In this document: positions 1 to 5,365 of the stretch, piece after piece
Position numbering within the stretch: position 1 is the stretch's first letter
Layout of the letters: each line of letters opens with the position of its first letter
The notes under the pieces: model-generated
Told to the model about the DNA's origin: nothing
Seen by the model: the letters and a program-made list of their open reading frames with translations, nothing else
The model's database searches: none
Program-made: the position numbers and the translations under genes
Assembly (NCBI GenBank): GCA_015488565.1
Contig: WFNQ01000177.1
Span: forward strand, 1 to 6,359
Direction of reading: 5' to 3'
Length of the DNA stretch: 6,359 nucleotides
DNA from: Thiomicrorhabdus sp.
GTDB taxonomy: Bacteria; Pseudomonadota; Gammaproteobacteria; Thiomicrospirales; Thiomicrospiraceae

Positions 1-7
1 AAAAATT

Positions 8-83
8 GTCCCGTTCGTCTAGAGGCCTAGGACACCGCCCTTTCACGGCGGTAACAGGGGTTCGACTCCCCTACGGGACGCCA
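8..83 (+). tRNA. tRNA-Glu, anticodon UUC
   Basis: A complete cloverleaf can be drawn by eye. The acceptor stem is 8-14 with 73-79 (7 perfect pairs). The anticodon stem is 35-39 with 47-51, around a seven-base loop 40-46 with anticodon TTC at 42-44. The T stem is 56-60 with 68-72 and closes the loop TTCGACT. The discriminator base is G80, and CCA is encoded at 81-83. The anticodon reads GAA/GAG, so it inserts glutamate. It is followed directly by a strong terminator, so this is the last or only gene of its transcript. Its promoter lies outside the window. No duplicated 3' end of the tRNA (attachment-site scar) is seen in the window. Confidence 0.98.
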
Positions 84-88
84 TATTT

Positions 89-127
89 TAAAACCCGCAA
101 TGAGTTTTCTCATTCGCGGGTTTTTTT
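89..127 (+). terminator. Rho-independent terminator of tRNA-Glu, possibly bidirectional
   Basis: The stem pairs CCCGC (94-98) plus AATGAG (99-104) with CTCATT (109-114) plus GCGGG (116-120), with one bulged C at 115 and a TTTT loop at 105-108. It is followed by seven T (121-127). Flanking A residues at 89-93 can extend the pairing into the T run. On the - strand the same hairpin is followed by TTTT, so it could also stop transcripts leaving the convergent relA gene. Confidence 0.92.
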
Positions 128-159
128 ATGTCTAATATTTATTGAGGTTAGGGTAGTGG

Positions 160-194
160 AGAGGGGGGGGGAGAAAAACATTCCCCCCCCCTTT
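160..194. repeat. G9/C9 homopolymer hairpin between tRNA-Glu and relA
   Basis: Nine consecutive G (163-171) face nine consecutive C (183-191) with 11 bases between, and A162/T192 extends the perfect stem to 10 bp. In + strand RNA, A160-U194, G161-U193, A172-U182 and G173-U181 add Watson-Crick or wobble pairs, giving about 14 pairs around an AAAAACA loop. It starts about 12 bases past the relA stop codon. A proper T run is missing on both sides (only TTT on +, none on -), so it is not a textbook terminator. It could block convergent transcription or protect the 3' end of the relA mRNA; that role is inference. Confidence 0.85.
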
Positions 195-205
195 GTTCAT
201 GATTC

Positions 206-2383
206 TTAGGCGGTATCTGAACGTCGAGATATTGCGGCTGATTCCACATTTTGAATACGTTCAATGTAATCTAAAATATCGCCTAATACAATGTGACTGC
301 TAATCTCAAGTGTTAGGTTCATTTCGACGGTACGCTCTTGTAAGTCGGTATGTGTTTTACTGTCGATTAAGTTGATATTAAGCTTTGTCAGTGTATTAAG
401 GATATCTCGCAATAATCCTTTTCGGTCAAATGCAACGATATGCAAACTGGCTTGATAGTCTGGTTCTTCGGCCTGTTCTTTATTCCATGACACACCAATA
501 AGTCGTTGTAGCTCTTCATGAGTTAAATTTAAGATATTGGCACAGTCTCTACGATGAACGGTAATGCCGCGCCCACGTGTGACGTAACCAATCACGTCAT
601 CTCCAAATGTTGGCATACAGCAAGGTGCTAAATTTGTTTTTAAGTGAACTGCACCAATCACATAGACTGCATTTTTCTCTTCTTCATTAAGGTGTTCTTT
701 GTTCTTAAAGACGAAGGTTTTTTGTTGGTTTTCTGGTTTATTTTGTGGTTTTAACAGTCGTTGAATGGCACTTGTAAGTTGACGTTCATTAATTCGACTT
801 TTACCAAGATCTTCAAAGAAAGATTCGCTGTCACTGTATTTAAAGCGTTCGAGCAGTTGTGATAAGGAAATTGATTCGGCATGAAGTCGTTTGATTTCAC
901 GATGATAGATCGCTTCTCCAACTTGAATATTTTCTTCTTTGTTTTGTTTATTAAACCAACTTTTTACTTTATTGCGTGCGCTACTGCTGGTTAAATACCC
1001 TAGATTTGGGTTTAGCCAGTTACGACTGGGATGTCCGTTTTTAATGGTTAGGACTTCAACTTTATCTCCAGTTTTGAGCGGGGCGCTGAGCGGTTGTATG
1101 CGTCCATTTACTTTTGCACCTCGACAACGATGTCCAAGTTGGGTATGTATGCTGTAAGCAAAATCTAAAGGTGTGGCGCCTTGCCGTAAGGTGATGATTT
1201 CATTTTTAGGGGTCATCACAAAAATATTTTGGCTTTGCAGTTCGGTACTGATCTCTTTAAACACTTCTGGATCACTGGTGTTTTCAAGCAGTTGACGTAC
1301 ATTTGAGATGCTTTTTTCGAGTTTTTTATCGACCCCCTTACTTTTATCTCCCTCTTTGTAACGCCAGTGTGCGGCAATTCCGTACTCTGAGTTATAGTGC
1401 ATTTCTGGGGTTCTGATTTGAATTTCAACCGTATGGCCTTCTGGGCCTATGATGACGGTATGAATAGATTGATAGCCATTCTCTTTGGGGGTTGCAATGT
1501 AGTCATCAAATTCTTGTTTAACGTAATTCCAACGACTGTGTATCAACCCCAAAACTTCATAGCAGTCTTTTACGGTATCAACATAAATACGAATGGCTCT
1601 TAAGTCGTATAGCTCATCAATGGGGAGTTTTTTACGCTGCATTTTTTTCCAAATGCTGTAAATATGCTTGGGGCGGCCTGAAATAGTGGATTCAATCTGA
1701 TGTGACTTAAGCAGATTGCTTAAAATATCCATAGTGCGATTAATATAGGCTTCTCTTTCGGTTCGCTTAACATTAAGCTGAGAGGCGATTTCTTTGTATT
1801 TATCTTCGTGCAAATACCGAAAAGAGAGGTCTTCAAGCTCCCATTTTAATTGGGCAATTCCTAAACGATTTGCAAGGGGGGAGAAAATAAGCTCGGTTTC
1901 AGAGGCTATTTGGTGGCAAATTTCAGGATCTTCATATTTTAAGTGACGTAAACGCGCAACACGATAGGCGAGTTTTACGATCATGATTCGAATATCAGAT
2001 GTCATAGCCAGTAACATTTGGCGTAGCCGCTCATTTTGCACATCATCTGAACGACGATTGATGTCAAATTCTTTAAAGTGGTTTAGCTTTCGAATGCCCG
2101 AGACCAGTTCAGAGGTGGCTTTTCCAAAACGCTCTTCAATCATCTCTGAGGTGTAGATGGTGACTAAGTTCTCATCACTTACCAGTGTTGCAATCAGAGT
2201 TTCTTCATCGACATTGAGTTGAGCGAGGATTTGCGCAACATCTGCACTACGAACCACAGATTGTTCGGGAAGGTTCTGCGCTTCCAATGCAATAGAGCAG
2301 GCTAACTCACAACGAATCAGTTGTTCTGAGGTTAACTCTTCTTGTTTAAAGATTAAGGAAAAAAGCGCTCGAGCGGTTTGCAT
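206..2383 (-). CDS. relA: GTP pyrophosphokinase RelA, monofunctional (p)ppGpp synthetase I
   Basis: RelA transfers pyrophosphate from ATP to GTP or GDP to make (p)ppGpp when uncharged tRNA sits on the ribosome (family knowledge). The protein is 725 aa; E. coli RelA is about 744. Residues ~30-185 are a dead HD hydrolase domain, with Ser69-Asp70 where active enzymes have His-Asp. Residues ~225-350 are the synthetase: GRPKHIYSIWKKM at 236-248, catalytic-type Asp260 in DELYDLRAIRI, EFDD at 291-294, YQSIHT at 304-309 and Glu320 in VEIQIRT. EFDD is the acidic EXDD signature of RelA; bifunctional SpoT/Rel enzymes carry RXKD. A TGS domain follows at ~385-450, then a helical region, a zinc-finger-like domain (Cys588-Cys589, His610, Cys614) and a C-terminal ACT/RRM domain at ~644-720. 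The ATG at 2383 is favoured because the same frame upstream reaches a stop with no other start codon. No strong ribosome binding site is visible. It is convergent with tRNA-Glu and divergent from the FIST gene. Confidence 0.97.
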   Translation of the reverse strand: MQTARALFSLIFKQEELTSEQLIRCELACSIALEAQNLPEQSVVRSADVAQILAQLNVDEETLIATLVSDENLVTIYTSEMIEERFGKATSELVSGIRKLNHFKEFDINRRSDDVQNERLRQMLLAMTSDIRIMIVKLAYRVARLRHLKYEDPEICHQIASETELIFSPLANRLGIAQLKWELEDLSFRYLHEDKYKEIASQLNVKRTEREAYINRTMDILSNLLKSHQIESTISGRPKHIYSIWKKMQRKKLPIDELYDLRAIRIYVDTVKDCYEVLGLIHSRWNYVKQEFDDYIATPKENGYQSIHTVIIGPEGHTVEIQIRTPEMHYNSEYGIAAHWRYKEGDKSKGVDKKLEKSISNVRQLLENTSDPEVFKEISTELQSQNIFVMTPKNEIITLRQGATPLDFAYSIHTQLGHRCRGAKVNGRIQPLSAPLKTGDKVEVLTIKNGHPSRNWLNPNLGYLTSSSARNKVKSWFNKQNKEENIQVGEAIYHREIKRLHAESISLSQLLERFKYSDSESFFEDLGKSRINERQLTSAIQRLLKPQNKPENQQKTFVFKNKEHLNEEEKNAVYVIGAVHLKTNLAPCCMPTFGDDVIGYVTRGRGITVHRRDCANILNLTHEELQRLIGVSWNKEQAEEPDYQASLHIVAFDRKGLLRDILNTLTKLNINLIDSKTHTDLQERTVEMNLTLEISSHIVLGDILDYIERIQNVESAAISRRSDTA

Positions 2384-2535
2384 GTAAAGTGAAGTCCATT
2401 TATTTAAAAATCAGATTAACAGAGTGATTTTTTTAGAAGGATAAAATTCTCTTAAGGGGCTTATTCTAACGAGTTTTAAAATTAAGAGGTTTTTATTTTT
2501 TAATAAAATGAAACAGTAAAATTTAAACATAATAC

Positions 2536-2551
2536 TGGCACGTATAATGCA
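2536..2551 (+). promoter_or_regulatory. Sigma-54 (RpoN) -24/-12 promoter element, overlapping a perfect sigma-70 -10 box
   Basis: The sequence TGGCACGTATAATGCA matches the sigma-54 consensus TGGCACG-N4-TTGCW at every fixed position except one (A for the first T of TTGC). The GG (2537-2538) and GC (2549-2550) have the required spacing. Transcription would start near 2562 and leave a leader of about 177 bases before the TTG start at 2739. The central bases 2543-2548 are also a perfect TATAAT, but 16-18 bp upstream there is only AT-rich sequence with no TTGACA-like -35. I therefore favour sigma-54, while noting that sigma-70 use, or both, is possible. It points toward the FIST-GGDEF-EAL gene. 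Confidence 0.55.
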
Positions 2552-2565
2552 AGTAACAAGCATGG

Positions 2566-2598
2566 TTAAGCCTGTGTTAACGCCCTTTATTTAATGCC
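2566..2598 (+). repeat. Three short TTAA(n)GCC motifs
   Basis: TTAAGCC (2566-2572), TTAACGCC (2577-2584) and TTAATGCC (2591-2598) lie in the same orientation with start-to-start spacings of 11 and 14 bp. They fall just downstream of the predicted transcription start. They could be binding sites for a regulator, but the motifs are short and differ by a base. In AT-rich DNA this could be chance. Confidence 0.3.
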
Positions 2599-2623
2599 TT
2601 AAGGTGCTGATCAAGAAAGTGCG

Positions 2624-2649
2624 ATTAAATTGATTAGAATCAGTTTAAT
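2624..2649. promoter_or_regulatory. 26-bp imperfect palindrome, operator-like
   Basis: The left arm ATTAAATTGATT (2624-2635) and right arm AATCAGTTTAAT (2638-2649) are reverse complements at 11 of 12 positions around a central AG; the one mismatch would be a G-U pair in RNA. The two-base centre fits a dimeric DNA-binding protein better than an RNA hairpin. It lies about 75 bp downstream of the predicted start site and 90 bp before the TTG start, where a bound repressor would block elongation. The regulator is unknown. Confidence 0.45.
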
Positions 2650-2726
2650 AATGCTTTTATTTTTATTTTTTAAGAGTATCCTTTTATCTAACTTTAGCTT
2701 ATTTTTTACCATTGACCTGCTTAACC

Positions 2727-2741
2727 AAGGTATTTAAATTG
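2727..2741 (+). promoter_or_regulatory. Ribosome binding site and UUG start of the FIST-GGDEF-EAL gene
   Basis: AAGG at 2727-2730 is a Shine-Dalgarno core eight bases before TTG (2739-2741). The same open frame begins earlier at another TTG (2712), but that one has only T-rich sequence and no Shine-Dalgarno before it. The later start also gives an N-terminus (MKTVNCC...) that leads straight into the first strand of the FIST domain. Confidence 0.65.
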
Positions 2742-5273
2742 AAAACCGTAAATTGCTGCTATACCTCAATTGATGCTCTCATTTGTTTTTTAGATCAACA
2801 TAAAATTTATGATAATGACTCCTTATTAATTCAGGCATTTATAGGGTTTTCAGAGGCTCAGTTAATTAAACAATTTCAAGCAGAGTTGGCTACCATTTTT
2901 AGTAAAGCAACGTTAGTTGGTGTGACTTCTGATGGTAATATCATAGAGGGTGAAATTCCTGAGCTGGGGCAGACTACGCTTTCATTCAGTCAGTTTAAAT
3001 GTACGACGTTAACATCCGCTTTAGTTGTTAACACTGGAGATGACTTTAAAGTAGGGCAACTGCTTGGTTCAAGAATTAAGCAGGAAAAAAACCAAGTGGT
3101 TATTGCGTTTTCAAGTGGCTTAAAAACAAGCGGCGAAAGTTTTCTAAATGGGTTATCAAAGACAATATCAAATATACCTATTGCGGGTGGCGTAGCTGGT
3201 CATAGTGGAACATCTCAATACACATTTGTTTTTAATTTAACGGAAATAACCTCGTGTGGAGGTGTGGCTGTTGCCTTGAATGGGGAAGGGTTAAACGTAC
3301 ATACGTATTATAACTTTGGCTGGCAGCCCATTGGCAAGAAAATGATACTCACTCATGTAGATAAAAATATCGTTTATGAAATTGATCATCAACCCATTCA
3401 AAACATCTATGAAAAGTATTTTCAGTCAAGCACAAACCTCGCTTATTCTAAGCTAGAGCCTGATTTTTCATTATTTGAGTTTCCCTTAATTAAGTTTGAA
3501 CATGGCGTTTATATTGCACGAGCGGCGCTCTCCCGTTTAAAGGGTGGGGGGCTGATTTTTGCGGGAAATCTAAACCAAGGTGATATGGTTCAATTTGGTA
3601 TTAGTAATCAAGAGAAAATTATTCAAGATGCAGCCTATGCATTAAATCAATTAAAAAACATTCCTGTTGAGTCAATTTTTATTTACTCCTGCACCGCTCG
3701 AAGACGATTATTAGACCCTAATATTATGCATGACATTGAGTCTTTTAAAGGGGTCTCTAGTGTTTCAGGGTTTTATACTTATGGTGAGTTTTTTTATGCA
3801 CAAGAATGTCAAAAATCCTATTTTTTAAATCACGCTATGACAGTCCTTGCTCTGTCTGAATCGCCTAATAAACGAATTACTTTAAACTCGATCAACTTAG
3901 CTCCAAAAGAAAATCATCAAAGTAACTATATAAACTCTTTGATTGCGGTTTCAAACTTTGCGGTGAATGTGTCTAATGATTTTGAATCCTTAAATACAAA
4001 GTTAGAGTCTGAAGTTAAGCGAAAATCTCAAGCGTTACTTCGTAAAACATTAATAGATGACTTAACGGGCTTACCTGGTCGACTGGCTTTATTGCGGACA
4101 TTACAAGGTTGCCGCAATAATATTTTAATTGTGATTAATATTAATGATTTTTCAAAAATTAATGGTTTTTATGGTTTGGATGCGGGTGATGAATTGCTGT
4201 CTAAGATTGCAACCAATTTACAAACGCATTTAAGATTAAATAAATCTTACTTAAATCAATCTAAACTCTATAAACTCCCTTCGGATGAGTATGCTATTTT
4301 AACCAAAAAGGTTGATTTGAAGACCTTAGATACTGGAATGAGGGTATTGAATAAACAGGTTTTTTCTCACCCTTATCAAATTTTAGGGTTTGATATTTTA
4401 GTACAAGCCACATGGGTTTTCAGTCCATGTGACGGAACAGAAAAAACGTTAATTCAAACGAAATTAATCACTAAAAAAGCACGGCTCAAAAAGAAAAATT
4501 TTGTGTACTATGCGGTAGAGGATTTTAGAGACTCACAGTATAAAATCCAATTAGCTCATAAGGTTCGTAGGGCTATTTTGCAAAATAGGCTTTATCCTGT
4601 TTTTCAGCCAATTTATGATAACCAAACGGGTGCGTTAATTAAGTATGAATGCTTGGCTCGTATTAAAGATATAGATGGTACGGTTATTTCGCCTTTAGTT
4701 TTTATTCAAGTGGCACAAATGATTCAAATGTATCCTATTGTGACTGAAATCATGATTCATAAATCATTTAGAACGTTTCAAGAGAGTGAGTTGTGTTTTT
4801 CAATCAACTTATCTCTGGAAGACATGTTAAGTGTAAGTACTCAAAATATGATTTTTGAAGCGATCCAGTATTATGACGTGGCCAGTCAGGTTACGTTTGA
4901 AATTTTAGAAAATCAAGCCCTCGAAAATGAACCTGAAATTACTCAATTTATCAATCGAATTAAAGCGCTTGGTGCTAAAATTGCCATTGATGACTTTGGT
5001 AGTGGCTACGCTAATTTTCAACACATGGCAAAGCTACAAGCTGATTATATTAAGATTGATGGCGCTTTAATTAAAACCATTGGTGAGAATTCCATTGCCT
5101 TATCTGTTGTAGAGTCGATAATCGTTTTTGCCAAAAAATTAGACATAAAAGTCATTGCTGAATTTGTCTGCAGTCAAGAAATTTATGAACTGGTCAAAAA
5201 GGAAGGGGTGGATTATAGCCAAGGCTTTTATTTAAGCGAACCTTTAGACCAGATTCCCTCTTTATCTAAATAA
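2739..5273 (+). CDS. FIST-GGDEF-EAL protein, probable c-di-GMP phosphodiesterase with ligand-sensing FIST domains
   Basis: This cytoplasmic signalling protein (844 aa from TTG 2739; 853 from TTG 2712) has no membrane segment or signal peptide. Residues ~1-205 are FIST_N. Residues ~215-370 are FIST_C, with the hallmarks SCTARRR (317-323) and GFYTYGE (344-350). A charged signalling helix (~411-436) leads into GGDEF (~437-595). That domain keeps DDLTGLPGR (440-448) and Asp470, but its signature is PSDEY (514-518) instead of GGDEF, and the RxxD inhibitory site is absent, so cyclase activity is unlikely. The EAL domain (~605-840) has ECL (637-639) for EAL and keeps the expected catalytic set: Glu637, Asn690, Glu721, Asp751-Asp752, Lys772, Glu808, Gln828. 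I infer c-di-GMP hydrolysis to pGpG, tuned by whatever FIST binds. Some FIST proteins (NosP) are haem-based nitric oxide sensors; nothing here proves that. No terminator is evident before dusA, so read-through is possible. Confidence 0.9.
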   Translation: MKTVNCCYTSIDALICFLDQHKIYDNDSLLIQAFIGFSEAQLIKQFQAELATIFSKATLVGVTSDGNIIEGEIPELGQTTLSFSQFKCTTLTSALVVNTGDDFKVGQLLGSRIKQEKNQVVIAFSSGLKTSGESFLNGLSKTISNIPIAGGVAGHSGTSQYTFVFNLTEITSCGGVAVALNGEGLNVHTYYNFGWQPIGKKMILTHVDKNIVYEIDHQPIQNIYEKYFQSSTNLAYSKLEPDFSLFEFPLIKFEHGVYIARAALSRLKGGGLIFAGNLNQGDMVQFGISNQEKIIQDAAYALNQLKNIPVESIFIYSCTARRRLLDPNIMHDIESFKGVSSVSGFYTYGEFFYAQECQKSYFLNHAMTVLALSESPNKRITLNSINLAPKENHQSNYINSLIAVSNFAVNVSNDFESLNTKLESEVKRKSQALLRKTLIDDLTGLPGRLALLRTLQGCRNNILIVININDFSKINGFYGLDAGDELLSKIATNLQTHLRLNKSYLNQSKLYKLPSDEYAILTKKVDLKTLDTGMRVLNKQVFSHPYQILGFDILVQATWVFSPCDGTEKTLIQTKLITKKARLKKKNFVYYAVEDFRDSQYKIQLAHKVRRAILQNRLYPVFQPIYDNQTGALIKYECLARIKDIDGTVISPLVFIQVAQMIQMYPIVTEIMIHKSFRTFQESELCFSINLSLEDMLSVSTQNMIFEAIQYYDVASQVTFEILENQALENEPEITQFINRIKALGAKIAIDDFGSGYANFQHMAKLQADYIKIDGALIKTIGENSIALSVVESIIVFAKKLDIKVIAEFVCSQEIYELVKKEGVDYSQGFYLSEPLDQIPSLSK

Positions 5274-5365
5274 CGATTTGAACTTATCTACATCCTATCT
5301 CCTTTAAATAGGCTAAAATATTGCGCTTATTCCGTGACTTGTCAAAATAGAAGACGACCAAAATA
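5274..5365. other. Short intergenic gap before dusA
   Basis: These 92 bp contain no hairpin with a T run, so the upstream gene lacks a visible terminator. TAAAAT (5314-5319) resembles a -10 box but has no matching -35. TTGCGC (5321-5326) with CAAAAT (5343-5348) at 16 bp is another weak pair. The dusA promoter stays unassigned. There is no strong Shine-Dalgarno before the ATG at 5366; the nearest purine tract, AGAAG (5349-5353), is 12 bases away. Confidence 0.4.

Larger units (their letters stand above)
2384..2738. other. Divergent intergenic region between relA and the FIST-GGDEF-EAL gene
   Basis: This 355-bp, very AT-rich stretch contains no convincing gene. It must hold the promoters of both flanking genes. 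On the + strand I see a sigma-54-like element (2536-2551) overlapping TATAAT, three TTAA-GCC motifs (2566-2598) and a palindrome (2624-2649), followed by T-rich sequence to about 2672. On the - strand the best -10-like hexamer for relA is TAGAAT (2468-2463), but it has no good -35, so the relA promoter is not assigned. CTCTTAA (2449-2455) and TTAAGAG (2482-2488) form a 7-bp inverted repeat around a 26-base loop in the relA leader; this may be chance. I compared the leader by eye with c-di-GMP riboswitch consensus elements and found no match. Confidence 0.7.

Noticed and set aside
6..209. 67-aa + strand frame over the tRNA and terminator
   Set aside because: It reads through the tRNA-Glu cloverleaf, the terminator and the G9/C9 hairpin; its composition is non-protein-like.
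939..1157. 72-aa + strand frame opposite relA
   Set aside because: It is a shadow of the relA coding strand, with no ribosome binding site or recognisable protein.
1216..1603. Two small frames (1216-1428 on -, 1397-1603 on +) within relA
   Set aside because: Both overlap the conserved synthetase and TGS coding sequence of relA in other frames and show no family features.
206..2383. SpoT or bifunctional Rel instead of RelA
   Set aside because: The hydrolase His-Asp pair is lost (Ser-Asp) and the synthetase carries EFDD instead of RXKD, both RelA marks.
2624..2672. Palindrome plus T-rich stretch as a rho-independent terminator or attenuator
   Set aside because: The stem is almost all A-T with a two-base centre, and the T-rich part is interrupted and starts several bases later, so it would be too unstable.
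2552..2738. c-di-GMP riboswitch in the leader of the FIST gene
   Set aside because: I could not align the GEMM core by eye; the AT-rich leader lacks its conserved GC helices. A covariance-model search would settle it.
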